DNA of 64,000 nt from Flavobacteriales bacterium UBA1937. Lineage in GTDB: Bacteria; Bacteroidota; Bacteroidia; Flavobacteriales; Weeksellaceae. The DNA is taken from NCBI GenBank assembly GCA_002337005.1, contig DDFD01000015.1, forward strand, positions 1 through 64,000, written 5' to 3'. Each line of letters opens with the position of its first letter. The stretch's first letter is position 1. Both the position numbers and the translations under genes were made by a program. The notes below the pieces were generated by a model. The model did not search any database. It was not told the origin of the DNA and saw only the letters and a program-made list of their open reading frames with translations. Of the stretch, positions 52,833 to 62,465 are shown in pieces.

Positions 52833-53594
52833 ATGAAAATCATTACTTCACCTGCTAAATTAATGAACGTAGAAAATTCCACCGAATTTCTAAAATCTAC
52901 CACTCCTAAATTTATAGAAGAAGCCTCTTTTATACAGTCTTACCTCAAAGAAAAATCTCCTCAATATTTGTCAGAATTAATGGAAATTTCGCCCAAACTA
53001 GCAGACGAAAACTGGCAACGCAACCAAGTTTGGAAACCAAAACCAACCGCTAAACAATCTTGCCCTGCTCTTTTTGCATTTACTGGCGAGGTTTACAGAG
53101 GGCTTGATGCTAAAACTCTTGATAAAAAAGCGGTAGATTATTTACAAAAAAACCACAGAATTCTGTCTGGTCTTTACGGATTGCTAAAACCATCAGACAA
53201 AGTAATGCTTTATCGTTTAGAAATGGGTAGAAATTTCGAATTTTCAACGTATAAAAATCTCTATCAATTTTGGTCTGATAAAGTAACCGAACAGCTCAAT
53301 TCAGAACTCAAAAAAAATGAAATATTGCTCAATTTGGCAAGCAATGAATACGGAAAAGTAGTAAACAGAAAAAAAATCAACAATCCCATCATTGATTTTG
53401 AATTTTATCAAACTCAACCAGATGGAAAGCTAAAAACCATTGTAGTTTACACCAAACACGCCAGAGGTTTAGTTGCCAGATTTTGTGCAGAAACCAATGC
53501 CAAAACATTGAATGATGTAAAAGCTTTCAACTACGAAAATTACTTGATTAATGAAGAAAAATCGACTAAAAATAAATTGGTTTTTGTAAGATAA
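52833..53594 (+). CDS. yaaA: Peroxide-stress protein YaaA (DUF328)
   Basis: The 253-aa protein spans the DUF328 family: MKIITSPAKLMNVEN at the start, LFAFTGEVYRGLDA (about 87-100), HRILSGLYGLLKPSD, LLNLASNEYGKVV and KHARGLVARFCAE. The E. coli protein limits intracellular free iron and DNA damage during H2O2 stress and binds DNA. It is followed 10 bp later by the retropepsin-like gene, so the two may be co-transcribed. Confidence 0.95.
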   Translation: MKIITSPAKLMNVENSTEFLKSTTPKFIEEASFIQSYLKEKSPQYLSELMEISPKLADENWQRNQVWKPKPTAKQSCPALFAFTGEVYRGLDAKTLDKKAVDYLQKNHRILSGLYGLLKPSDKVMLYRLEMGRNFEFSTYKNLYQFWSDKVTEQLNSELKKNEILLNLASNEYGKVVNRKKINNPIIDFEFYQTQPDGKLKTIVVYTKHARGLVARFCAETNAKTLNDVKAFNYENYLINEEKSTKNKLVFVR

Positions 53595-53604
53595 AATTTT
53601 TAAA

Positions 53605-54747
53605 ATGAAGAAAACTTACTTGTTGTTAAATTTACTTTTAACGTTATCTTTTTGCTATTCTCAAAAAAAAGAGATTGATTCAATACCTTTTTCTTTAGAA
53701 AAACAATTGCTTACTTTTAATGGAAAACTAAATGGAAAAGATGTAGAATTTGCTTTTGATACAGGAGCTGCTGTTTCTTTATCCAATTCTATTAATAATA
53801 AAATTGCCAATGTAGAGATTCTAGATTCAGGAAGAACCATAAATGATTCTAGCAGGAAAAAAATAAAATTAAACAACACAAAAATAGAATCTATTTCTGT
53901 AGGAAAATTCGAAGTAAAAAATATAAAAGGAGTCACTTTTGATATGCCTTTTTTATATTGCAACAATTTATTACTTTTAGGTCAAGATTTTATTAAAAAA
54001 TTTAATTGGAAGATTGATTTCAACAAAAAACTAATTTACATTTCTAAAGCTCCATTCAAAACTGATGACACATATAAAAAATGGGATGTTTATTATAATA
54101 GCAATAGACCTTTAATTGATTTTTCAATCAATAACAAAACTTTCAAAAATTGTTTATTAGATACTGGTTTTGCGGGAATTATGGAGATTAATTCCAAAGA
54201 AATAGAAATTGTGAATAAAATTTTTGATGAGAAAAAATCACAAAACCAAGTAAATGAATTTATCTCTACCAATATGGGAGCAAGCGGACTGGGAAAGCCA
54301 GAACCTTTTAATACTTTTTTCTTAGACGAAATAAAATTAGACCAAATTACTATCAATCAATTACCTATAACCATCAACAAAACTACAGATACCAAAATTG
54401 GAATTAACTTTTTTAATCAATTTTCAGATGTTTTAATAATGAATTTTAATGAAAACTCTTTTTATCTAAAACCGAGTAACAAAAAAATTCTACCAAAAAC
54501 ACGAATGGATGCTAAAGCAATTTTTATCGATGGGCATTTAACTGTGATTTCTAAAAATATGAATGATAATTCTACAGCTAAAAATCTAATAATTGGAGAA
54601 AAAATAAAGTCTATTAATGGCAAAAAAGCTTCAGAATTTTCAGATTGTGAGATGATGAAATGGGCATATTTCAGTACAGAAAACTATATTGCAGAAAAAG
54701 AAAATGGCGAAAAAGTTGAAATTAAAAGCAGCAGCAATTTAAAATGA
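53605..54747 (+). CDS. Retropepsin-like aspartic protease with C-terminal PDZ-like segment
   Basis: The 380-aa precursor has a signal peptide (MKKTYLLLNLLLTLSFCYSQ) that could also carry lipid at Cys17. Two retropepsin repeats are seen: FAFDTGAAVSLS (about 48-59, catalytic Asp) and LLDTGFAGIMEI (about 187-198), each followed by hydrophobic strands, so it may be a two-lobed single-chain enzyme. Residues about 330-370 (NLIIGEKIKSINGKKASEF) look like a PDZ-type end. The substrate is unknown. Its stop overlaps prmC by 4 bp (ATGA), implying translational coupling. Confidence 0.82.
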   Translation: MKKTYLLLNLLLTLSFCYSQKKEIDSIPFSLEKQLLTFNGKLNGKDVEFAFDTGAAVSLSNSINNKIANVEILDSGRTINDSSRKKIKLNNTKIESISVGKFEVKNIKGVTFDMPFLYCNNLLLLGQDFIKKFNWKIDFNKKLIYISKAPFKTDDTYKKWDVYYNSNRPLIDFSINNKTFKNCLLDTGFAGIMEINSKEIEIVNKIFDEKKSQNQVNEFISTNMGASGLGKPEPFNTFFLDEIKLDQITINQLPITINKTTDTKIGINFFNQFSDVLIMNFNENSFYLKPSNKKILPKTRMDAKAIFIDGHLTVISKNMNDNSTAKNLIIGEKIKSINGKKASEFSDCEMMKWAYFSTENYIAEKENGEKVEIKSSSNLK

Positions 54748-55604
54748 CCATTTTAGAATTCAAAAGATATTTTAAAAGTGAACTTTCAGAGCTTTACACA
54801 GAAGCCGAAAGCGCCAAGCTCTACTCTATTTTCTTGTATGAAAAAACTGGTTTTGATAGGTTTCAGCAACGCAGATTTGCACACCAAGAACTTTTGATAA
54901 GTGATGAAGAAGAACTCAAAGAAATTGCTTTAAAATTAAAAAATGGTAAACCTTACCAACAAATTTTGGGTTATACAGAATTCTACGGTGAAAAATTTTT
55001 CGTAGATGAAAATGTCTTGATTCCAAGACCTGAAACGGAAGAATTAGTGGAATTAGCCAAAATAGAAATTCAAAACTTAAAATTCAAAATTCAAAATTTT
55101 AAAATTTTAGACATTGGAACTGGTTCTGGTATTATTCCGATTACCTTGAGGAGATTTTTTCCAAATTCGGAAGTTTCTGCGATGGATATTTCTGAAAAAG
55201 CCCTTGAAATTGCCAAAAAAAATGCAGATTTTCATAAAAAAGAAATCAATTTCATCAAAAAAGATTATCTGAACACAGAACTTACCGAAAATTACGACAT
55301 CATCATTTCTAATCCGCCTTACATTGGTATTGATGAAAATCCTGAAATTGAAGATTCTGTGAAAGGTTTTGAACCTAATATTGCTCTGTTTTCGCCTACT
55401 TCTGATGCTTTAATTTTTTATCGAAAAATTGCCAAAGATGCAGAACAATTCCTTAACGAAAACGGAATGATTTTCTTAGAAATCAATCAAAAACTAGGAA
55501 AGGAAACTTTAGAATTATTTCAAAATTTTTCAGAATCCCAATTAATCAAAGATTTATCAGGAAACGACAGATTTATTTTTGCAAAGAAATCATCAAATTT
55601 TTAA
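54744..55604 (+). CDS. prmC: Release-factor glutamine methyltransferase PrmC
   Basis: Methylates the GGQ glutamine of RF1 and RF2, raising release efficiency. The 286-aa protein has an N-terminal helical domain (about 1-75), YTEFYGEKFFVDENVLIPRPETEEL, motif I LDIGTGSGIIPITL (about 122-135) and the catalytic NPPY in IIISNPPYIGIDENPEIE (about 188-193). Its start lies inside the last codons of the retropepsin-like gene. No prfA lies beside it. Confidence 0.95.
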   Translation: MTILEFKRYFKSELSELYTEAESAKLYSIFLYEKTGFDRFQQRRFAHQELLISDEEELKEIALKLKNGKPYQQILGYTEFYGEKFFVDENVLIPRPETEELVELAKIEIQNLKFKIQNFKILDIGTGSGIIPITLRRFFPNSEVSAMDISEKALEIAKKNADFHKKEINFIKKDYLNTELTENYDIIISNPPYIGIDENPEIEDSVKGFEPNIALFSPTSDALIFYRKIAKDAEQFLNENGMIFLEINQKLGKETLELFQNFSESQLIKDLSGNDRFIFAKKSSNF

Positions 55605-55659
55605 TAACTTTTAATAGGTTTTACTTATTTTTATAGCATAATCTCATAAATATAGTATT

Positions 55660-58533
55660 ATGCTGAAATTAAAACCCCTTATTTTTTATGCTTTTTTATT
55701 GATTGTTAATTTTATTTCTGCTCAAAAAAAAACTCTTGATCATAGCGTTTATGATGCTTGGCAATCTGTAGGAAGCAGATTAATTTCTAACGATGGAAAA
55801 TGGCTTGGTTATTATGTAGATGCGCAAGAAGGAGACGGAAACCTTTATTTATATTCTACCGTTAATAAAACTCAACAAAAATTCCCGAGAGCTAGCAAAT
55901 TATTCTTAACCAGCGATTCTAAATTTGCATTTTTTACGGTAAAACCTTTCTACAAAGACATAAAAGCCGTAAAAGACAAAAAACTAAAAAAGGACAAACT
56001 CACCAAAGATTCTCTTTATATCATCAATCTTTTTAACAACAAAATAGAAAAAATTGCCAATGTAAAATCTTACAAAGCGCCTTTTAAAGGTGGTTCTTAC
56101 CTTGCTTATCTTCTCGAAAATTTAAAAGACAGATCTACAGATTCAGCAAAAGATGACGACAAAGATGATGCAAAAGAAGATGACGACAAAAATGCTAAAC
56201 CGTCTGAATTGGTGGTTATTAATCTGGCAACAGGACAGAAACAGAGTTTTCAAAATGTGGTAAAATATCAGTTCAGCGAAAACGGAAAACAATTGGCTTT
56301 CGTAACACAAAAACCAGAAGAAAAGAAAGACCCTAAAGACAAAGACAAGGAAAAAGATAAACCAAAAGATAAATCTAAACCAAAAAAATATGCGCTTCAA
56401 ACCGTGAATTTGGTAAATTTAGAAAACTTTGCTGCCAATAAATTATTAGAAGAAGAAGGTGATTTTGCACAATTAACTTTTGACAAATCAGGAACTCAAT
56501 TTGCATTAACAGGTACCACTTCTGCCGAAAATGACTTGGTGAAAGATTATAATTTATATTATTTCTCTAAGAATAAGAAAACTGTCATCAATCAAAATTC
56601 TCAAAAAATACCGAAAGACTGGGTAATCTCTGAAAATCAAGCGCCTAATTTCAGTAAAAACGGCAAACAATTGTACTTCGGGGTTGCACCAAAACCTATT
56701 GCCAAAGACACTGCTCTTATTGCAAACGATCATGCTATTTTAGACGTTTGGAGCTTTAAAGATGATTATCTAAAAACCATTCAGCTTAAAAATCTGAATA
56801 AGGATTTAAAAAAATCTTACGATGCCGTTCTTCAAACCGAAAAACCTGAAATGCTTACTACACTTTCTCATCCTAAAATGGATTCTATTGCTATTATTAA
56901 TGAGGGAAATGCTCCATTTTCTCTCGGAATTTCTAATAATGATTCCAGAGCAGAATCACAATGGACAGGTGCAGAAAAGAAAAACTATTATATCGTAAAC
57001 AATTTAACGGGAGAAGCTACAGAATTTCTAAAAAACCTGAACGGAAGAATCTATCCTTCGCCTTTGGGAAAATTTATGGTTTATTTTAACCGAGAAAATG
57101 GCAATTGGTACTCTTATGATATTGATAAAAAATCTACCACTCAACTTAATAAAGGATTAGCAGTAAAATTCACAGACGAAGAATTTGATATGCCAGATTA
57201 TCCCAATTCTTATGGTTTGGAAGGATTTACAGACAAAGATTTTTCGGTAATTATTAAAGATAGATATGACCTTTGGGAATTTTTTTTAGACGGAAAAACA
57301 GCACCTAAAAACATCACCAATGGTTTCGGAAGAAAAAATAAAATTTCTTTTGACACGTATCAACTCGATAAAGACATTAGAAGTTTCAACAGAAATGCAG
57401 AAATGTATCTTTTTGCTTTCAATGAAGAGAATAAGCAATCAGGAATTTTTAAAACTAAAATTTTATCCGCTAAAAATCCAGAATTTTTGCAAATGGGAGA
57501 TTTCTATGGCTATAAAAATTTAATGAAAGCCAAAAATGCAGAAGTCTATTCTTACACTAAAGAAACGTATCAGCAAGCACCAAATGTTTACATTTCTAAT
57601 CACTTTAAAACAGAAAATAAAATTTCAGAAATCAATCCTCAACAAAGCCAATACAACTGGGGAACTACAGAACTTATCTCTTGGGCGACGCCAAAAGGTT
57701 ACCATTCTAAAGGAATTTTGTACAAACCAGAAGATTTTGACCCGAATAAAAAATATCCTATGATTGTTTATTTCTACGAAAAACTTTCTGACGGATTAAA
57801 CCGCTATATCGCGCCAGCTCCTACTCCATCTCGATTAAATATTCCGTATTTTGTGAGCAATGGTTATTTGGTTTTTGCACCAGATATTTCTTATGAAGAC
57901 GGACATCCCGGTCAATCTGCCGTAGAATTCATTAATTCTGGTGTAGAATATTTAAAGAAAAATTCTTGGGTAAATGGCAAAAAAATAGGAATTCAAGGGC
58001 AAAGTTGGGGTGGTTATCAAGTTTCTTATCTCATCACTCAAAATGATATGTATGCTGCAGCTTGGGCAGGTGCGCCAGTAGTCAATATGACCTCAGCGTA
58101 CGGTGGAATAAGATGGTCAAGTGGTATGAACCGTCAGTTTCAGTACGAAAAAAGTCAGAGCAGAATAGGGAAAACACTCTGGGAAGCTCCAGAATTGTAT
58201 TTAGAAAATTCTCCGCTTTTTCATTTAGATAAAGTAACCACACCTGTTGTAATTATGAGCAATGACAAAGATGGCGCTGTTCCTTGGTATCAAGGGATTG
58301 AAATGTTTACCGCACTGCGAAGATTAGACAAAAAAGTGTGGTTATTAAACTACAATAATGATGACCATAACCTGACCAAAAGACAAAATAAAAAAGATAT
58401 TCAAATTCGTGAACAACAGTTTTTTGATTATTATCTGAAAGATGCCAAAGCACCAGTTTGGATGACGAGAGGAATTCCATCTACACTAAAAGGCAAAGAT
58501 TGGGGATTTGAATTGACGGATGAGAAGCCGTAG
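55660..58533 (+). CDS. S9-family (prolyl-oligopeptidase-like) peptidase, secreted
   Basis: Exported serine peptidase of 957 aa, longer than a typical 700-aa family member. A signal peptide (about 1-21, ending NFISAQ) is followed by a beta-propeller-type domain up to about 670, interrupted by very acidic and Lys-rich low-complexity stretches (about 166-178 DDDKDDAKEDDDK, and about 224-245 with KDKEKDKPKD repeats). The C-terminal alpha/beta-hydrolase holds Ser in GQSWGGYQ (about 784), Asp in MSNDKDGAVPW (about 868), and His in DDHNLTKRQNK (about 903). It probably trims peptides in the periplasm. A strong terminator follows. Confidence 0.92.
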   Translation: MLKLKPLIFYAFLLIVNFISAQKKTLDHSVYDAWQSVGSRLISNDGKWLGYYVDAQEGDGNLYLYSTVNKTQQKFPRASKLFLTSDSKFAFFTVKPFYKDIKAVKDKKLKKDKLTKDSLYIINLFNNKIEKIANVKSYKAPFKGGSYLAYLLENLKDRSTDSAKDDDKDDAKEDDDKNAKPSELVVINLATGQKQSFQNVVKYQFSENGKQLAFVTQKPEEKKDPKDKDKEKDKPKDKSKPKKYALQTVNLVNLENFAANKLLEEEGDFAQLTFDKSGTQFALTGTTSAENDLVKDYNLYYFSKNKKTVINQNSQKIPKDWVISENQAPNFSKNGKQLYFGVAPKPIAKDTALIANDHAILDVWSFKDDYLKTIQLKNLNKDLKKSYDAVLQTEKPEMLTTLSHPKMDSIAIINEGNAPFSLGISNNDSRAESQWTGAEKKNYYIVNNLTGEATEFLKNLNGRIYPSPLGKFMVYFNRENGNWYSYDIDKKSTTQLNKGLAVKFTDEEFDMPDYPNSYGLEGFTDKDFSVIIKDRYDLWEFFLDGKTAPKNITNGFGRKNKISFDTYQLDKDIRSFNRNAEMYLFAFNEENKQSGIFKTKILSAKNPEFLQMGDFYGYKNLMKAKNAEVYSYTKETYQQAPNVYISNHFKTENKISEINPQQSQYNWGTTELISWATPKGYHSKGILYKPEDFDPNKKYPMIVYFYEKLSDGLNRYIAPAPTPSRLNIPYFVSNGYLVFAPDISYEDGHPGQSAVEFINSGVEYLKKNSWVNGKKIGIQGQSWGGYQVSYLITQNDMYAAAWAGAPVVNMTSAYGGIRWSSGMNRQFQYEKSQSRIGKTLWEAPELYLENSPLFHLDKVTTPVVIMSNDKDGAVPWYQGIEMFTALRRLDKKVWLLNYNNDDHNLTKRQNKKDIQIREQQFFDYYLKDAKAPVWMTRGIPSTLKGKDWGFELTDEKP

Positions 58534-58542
58534 AAAATACAG

Positions 58543-58571
58543 AAAGTCGGAATTAGTTTCCGACTTTTTTA
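58543..58571 (+). terminator. S9 peptidase terminator
   Basis: AAAGTCGGAA (58543-58552) and TTCCGACTTT (58558-58567) form a 10-bp stem with a TTAGT loop, then T tract. It lies between convergent genes. Confidence 0.85.
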
Positions 58572-58594
58572 TTTTTAAAATTGACAGATAAAAT

Positions 58595-59251
58595 TTATCC
58601 AATTCTTTTTTTCACAAAAACCTGATATGCCATATACAATAAAGGCAAAGACATCACTCCTAGAAAGTAAATATTACTAAAAGCAACTTCAGGTTCTGTA
58701 GCTACCGCATAAACCAAACCAAAAGCAGCACCGCCCAAATGCGCAGCATGACCAATATTATCGTGAGGTTTAGGATTAAGCATCATATAAACTGAATAAG
58801 AAAAATATAATGCTCCAAAAATATAGCCTTTAATAGGAATTGGAATAAATAAAATTCCTATTCCAATCATAGGATAAACTGCAATTGCTGCAAATAGAAT
58901 TCCAGAAACACCTCCACTTGCTCCAATAGCGGAATACCAACCTTGCTTTTGATATAGGTATAATGAAAAAAGATTACCTAGTATAATAGAACCTAAATAA
59001 ATTAGAATAAAACCTACTATATCAAAAGCTTCTAAAACAATTGGACCAAAGAAATACAAGGTTAACATATTGAAGAATAAATGTCCCCAATCTGCGTGTA
59101 AAAAACCAGCAGAAAGCAATCTGATATATTCTTTTTTGTATTTGATGGCACTTACATTAAATTTATATTGTTCAAAAACAGAAACGTTTTGGAAGCCTGC
59201 TAAACTTATAATGACGGTAATGGCAATAACTGCTATTAAAACTGGATGCAT
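58595..59251 (-). CDS. Rhomboid-family intramembrane serine protease
   Basis: The 218-aa protein has about six TM helices. The catalytic Ser is in GASGGVSGILF (about 112-122) on TM4 and the catalytic His in HAAHLGGAAFGL (about 168-179) on TM6, with HADWGHLFFNMLTLYFFG in the L1-TM2 region. It cleaves TM segments; substrates are unknown. It is transcribed alone, convergent with the S9 peptidase. Confidence 0.93.
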   Translation of the reverse strand: MHPVLIAVIAITVIISLAGFQNVSVFEQYKFNVSAIKYKKEYIRLLSAGFLHADWGHLFFNMLTLYFFGPIVLEAFDIVGFILIYLGSIILGNLFSLYLYQKQGWYSAIGASGGVSGILFAAIAVYPMIGIGILFIPIPIKGYIFGALYFSYSVYMMLNPKPHDNIGHAAHLGGAAFGLVYAVATEPEVAFSNIYFLGVMSLPLLYMAYQVFVKKRIG

Positions 59252-59261
59252 ATTTATTAAT

Positions 59262-59291
59262 TGTTAGATGTTAGATGTTAGATGATGGAAA
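59262..59291. repeat. TTAGATG-type dispersed repeat copy
   Basis: Tandem GTTAGATGTTAGATG followed by TTAGATGATGGAA lies between the parC and rhomboid genes. The TTAGATGATGGAA unit is shared with 17589-17622. Confidence 0.5.
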
Positions 59292-59347
59292 TTTAATTTT
59301 TTTCAAACATAAAATCATAAATCCGACATCGGAAATTGTAAATCATT

Positions 59348-61924
59348 TTATTCTTCGCTAGAAAATAGGTCTCCTATTTGTCCTTCTTCTGGTATTTCGT
59401 CGCCAATTTCAGAAGTTTCTTCAATTTCTGGTTCTTCCTCTTCTTCTATTGGTTCTGGAACGGTAATGTTGATTGCTTTTACCTTATCTTTAGCGAACTG
59501 ATTGCCCATTGCTTTAATCCCTTTCACCGTAATAAATTCATCAATAGTAATCAATTCTGGTTCTCTTTCTTTACCACTTTTATCTTTTGCAAAGATAATT
59601 TCGGCGGTACAATTGTCAGAAGTTCCTACAAATTCTATAAAAGATTTAGAATGTTCGCTTGGCATAAAAGTCTGCACATTGGTGGTATTTTCTAGTAAGA
59701 AACGTTTGATAAAATAAATACCTTTTTCTCCATCAAAATAGATACAAGAAACTGCTTGTTCTGGATTCCATTTTTCTAAAATCAAATATTCGTCATCAAA
59801 TCTATTGCTAAGGTCAAAAGAAACCAACTTGGCTTCGCCGTTTTGATTGATGGTGAGAATTTTATCATCTCCTTTGAAACTTCCGAGTAGTGTGCCTCTT
59901 CCATCAGCATTAAGACGGCGAACGGTATCATCAAACCAAATTTTTCTAGGTGCCAAAGTAGAAACGCCTTCTTCTTTTAAATCTACTTTTTTCACCGCAT
60001 ATTTGGTTACCAAATTCCCTCTAGAATCACGTCCTTTAATCGCTAATTCTGAGAAATCAATATCGATTTTGCTTTTCCTTACTCTAGAATTCGGTTTTAA
60101 TAGAACGGTTACCGTTTCTGCTTCACCATTAGGATTGGCAGAAAAATACAGCATTTCTGAACCTTTTTTATCAGAAGCTAATTTGTAATCTGCATTTCTG
60201 GTTACGCCCGTTACAGAGAAACGTTTCATATAGTATGGCCCGTCTTTTCCTTCTCTGTAGATCATATTGTAAACCGTACGTTTGTCTCCTTTTTTGAAAA
60301 TTCCTACGTGTTCTATATTTTTACCAATGAAGGTCTTGGCTTCTACTTTTACCACCTTCATAGTACCATCTTTTTGGAAGGTAATGATGTCATCAATATC
60401 CGAACAATCAAATACATACTCATCTTTTTTGAGAGAAGTCCCTATGAAACCTTCAGCTCTATTAACGTAGAATTTTTCATTGGCCAAAACTACTTTGGTA
60501 GCGTCTATGGTATCAAAAATTCTTAGTTCAGTTTTACGTTCTTTGTCTTTACCGTATTTTTTCTGAATATTGGTAAAATAATCAATAGCATAAGCAATTA
60601 AATTGGCCAAATGATGTTTCACTTGTTCCATTTTACCTTCTAGAGCCAAGATATTTTCTTCGGCTTTATCTCTATCATACCTAGAAATACGCATAAACGG
60701 AAGTTCTGTAAGACGAATGATATCATCTACTGTAACCTCTCTCATTAATTTTTTAGTGAAAGGTTTCAATGCTTTATTTATCGCTTCGTAAACAGCTTCT
60801 TTAGAATCTTTGCCTTTAATTTCTTGATAAATTTCATTTTCAATGAAAATTCTTTCTAAAGATGCAAAATGCCATTTTTCTTGCAATTCATTGAGTTCAA
60901 TCTCTAATTCTTTTTTGAGCAAAGAAACCGTATGATCTGTGTTTCTTCTTAAAATTTCAGAAACGGTAAGAAATTCTGGTTTATCTCCTACGATTACACA
61001 TGCATTAGGCGAAATAGAAACTTCACAATCTGTGAAAGCATAGAGTGCATCTATGGTTTTGTCTGGAGACACATCATTATTCAGCAGAATATTGATTTCT
61101 ACTTTGTCTGAAGTATTGTCTTCAATTTTTTTAATTTTAATTTTTCCTTTTTCATTGGCTTTGATGATGCTGTCTATCAATTCGCCAGTGTTTTTAGAAA
61201 AAGGAAGTTCGGTAATGCAAAGGGTATGTTTATCTTTTTGGATAATTCTGGCTCTGGCACGCACTTTACCACCACGTTGACCATCATTATAATTGGTAAC
61301 ATCTAGCATTCCTGCGGTTTGAAAATCTGGATAAATTTCAAACTTTTTACCTTTCAGATACTTAACAGAAGCGTCTATTAATTCATTAAAATTATGTGGA
61401 AGAATTTTAGTAGAAAGCCCCACCCCAATTCCTTCTACACCTTGTGCTAAAAGCAAAGGAAATTTTACAGGAAGGTCTATTGGTTCGTTATTTCTACCAT
61501 CATAAGACTTAGCCCAATCTGTAGTTTTGGGATTAAAAACAACTTCTAGCGCAAAGGGAGTAAGTCTGGCTTCTATATAACGGGCAGCCGCAGCTGAATC
61601 TCCAGTGTAGATGTTTCCCCAGTTTCCTTGGGTATCTATTAAGAGTTCTTTTTGCCCTATTTGCACCATAGCATCAGTAATAGAAGCATCACCATGAGGA
61701 TGGTATTTCATGGTATTTCCTACTACATTGGCAACTTTATTATACCTACCATCTTCCAGTTCACGCATAGAATGCATAATTCTACGTTGTACTGGCTTGA
61801 AACCATCAAAAATAGACGGAATAGCTCTATCTAAAATTACATAAGAAGCATAATCTAAAAACCAGTCTTTGTATAGACCAGAAACTTTTCTTAGGGATTC
61901 TTCCTTGTGCGTGTTTTCTTCCAT
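59348..61924 (-). CDS. parC: DNA topoisomerase IV subunit A
   Basis: Breakage-reunion subunit of topoisomerase IV, which unlinks daughter chromosomes. The 858-aa protein contains FDGFKPVQRRIMHSM (about 39-53) and DSAAAARYIEARLTPFA, with catalytic Tyr near residue 115. The winged-helix, tower and coiled-coil regions follow; the C-terminal region (about 500-800) has degenerate beta-pinwheel blades. It ends in a very acidic tail (EEEEEPEIEETSEIG) and LFSSEE. A GyrA identity is less likely because the gene follows the parE-type subunit in one unit. Its ATG shares a base with the stop of the preceding 166-aa ORF (TAATG). Confidence 0.93.
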   Translation of the reverse strand: MEENTHKEESLRKVSGLYKDWFLDYASYVILDRAIPSIFDGFKPVQRRIMHSMRELEDGRYNKVANVVGNTMKYHPHGDASITDAMVQIGQKELLIDTQGNWGNIYTGDSAAAARYIEARLTPFALEVVFNPKTTDWAKSYDGRNNEPIDLPVKFPLLLAQGVEGIGVGLSTKILPHNFNELIDASVKYLKGKKFEIYPDFQTAGMLDVTNYNDGQRGGKVRARARIIQKDKHTLCITELPFSKNTGELIDSIIKANEKGKIKIKKIEDNTSDKVEINILLNNDVSPDKTIDALYAFTDCEVSISPNACVIVGDKPEFLTVSEILRRNTDHTVSLLKKELEIELNELQEKWHFASLERIFIENEIYQEIKGKDSKEAVYEAINKALKPFTKKLMREVTVDDIIRLTELPFMRISRYDRDKAEENILALEGKMEQVKHHLANLIAYAIDYFTNIQKKYGKDKERKTELRIFDTIDATKVVLANEKFYVNRAEGFIGTSLKKDEYVFDCSDIDDIITFQKDGTMKVVKVEAKTFIGKNIEHVGIFKKGDKRTVYNMIYREGKDGPYYMKRFSVTGVTRNADYKLASDKKGSEMLYFSANPNGEAETVTVLLKPNSRVRKSKIDIDFSELAIKGRDSRGNLVTKYAVKKVDLKEEGVSTLAPRKIWFDDTVRRLNADGRGTLLGSFKGDDKILTINQNGEAKLVSFDLSNRFDDEYLILEKWNPEQAVSCIYFDGEKGIYFIKRFLLENTTNVQTFMPSEHSKSFIEFVGTSDNCTAEIIFAKDKSGKEREPELITIDEFITVKGIKAMGNQFAKDKVKAINITVPEPIEEEEEPEIEETSEIGDEIPEEGQIGDLFSSEE

Positions 61925-62424
61925 TATTGTCCTTGCGTTTTACCTTCTCTTTTGGCTTCTCTATTGGCTTTTACTATTTTGCTTAAAGACACTTTCAAGT
62001 CTTTTATTTCCTTAATGGTAAGATATGATATGTCATATTTCAAAATAATAGCAGCATGATCTTTTTTACTTCTAATTTTTATAAATAATTTTTTGAACAA
62101 AATTGCATTTACTACTTCGTAGGAAATTAATTTGTATTTAGGAAATTCATCTTTGGCTTCTTTTGTTAGAAATGGAATAATATTTCTATTTTTAAAATTA
62201 ACAGCTTCTCCGTCACTATCATACTCAAAAATTTGCCTTCCTCTAAGAATAAATAATAACAGTAAACAAAACGGGATAATTAAAAATAATACTTCTTCTC
62301 CACCGAACATTGCCAATCTGGTTTTTTCTAAAATAAATGCAAATACCCCTAATACAATTATCACATTAATCAATGTTAATGCAAAATTGTAATATGGTGC
62401 TTTGGTTCTATTACTTAATCTCAT
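61924..62424 (-). CDS. Small membrane protein between parE and parC
   Basis: The 166-aa protein has two N-terminal TM helices (about 14-32 and 44-59) and a cytoplasmic part with a PH-like strand pattern (FEYDSDGEAVNFKNRNI, LISYEVVNAILFKKLFIKI), ending in a basic tail KANREAKREGKTQGQ. No named family recognised. It is located 41 bp after parE and coupled to parC, so it is co-expressed with topoisomerase IV, but a functional link is not shown. Confidence 0.75.
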   Translation of the reverse strand: MRLSNRTKAPYYNFALTLINVIIVLGVFAFILEKTRLAMFGGEEVLFLIIPFCLLLLFILRGRQIFEYDSDGEAVNFKNRNIIPFLTKEAKDEFPKYKLISYEVVNAILFKKLFIKIRSKKDHAAIILKYDISYLTIKEIKDLKVSLSKIVKANREAKREGKTQGQ

Positions 62425-62465
62425 TTGTGTTGTGTTTTTGGTTAGATATTAGTTTTTCTATTTTT

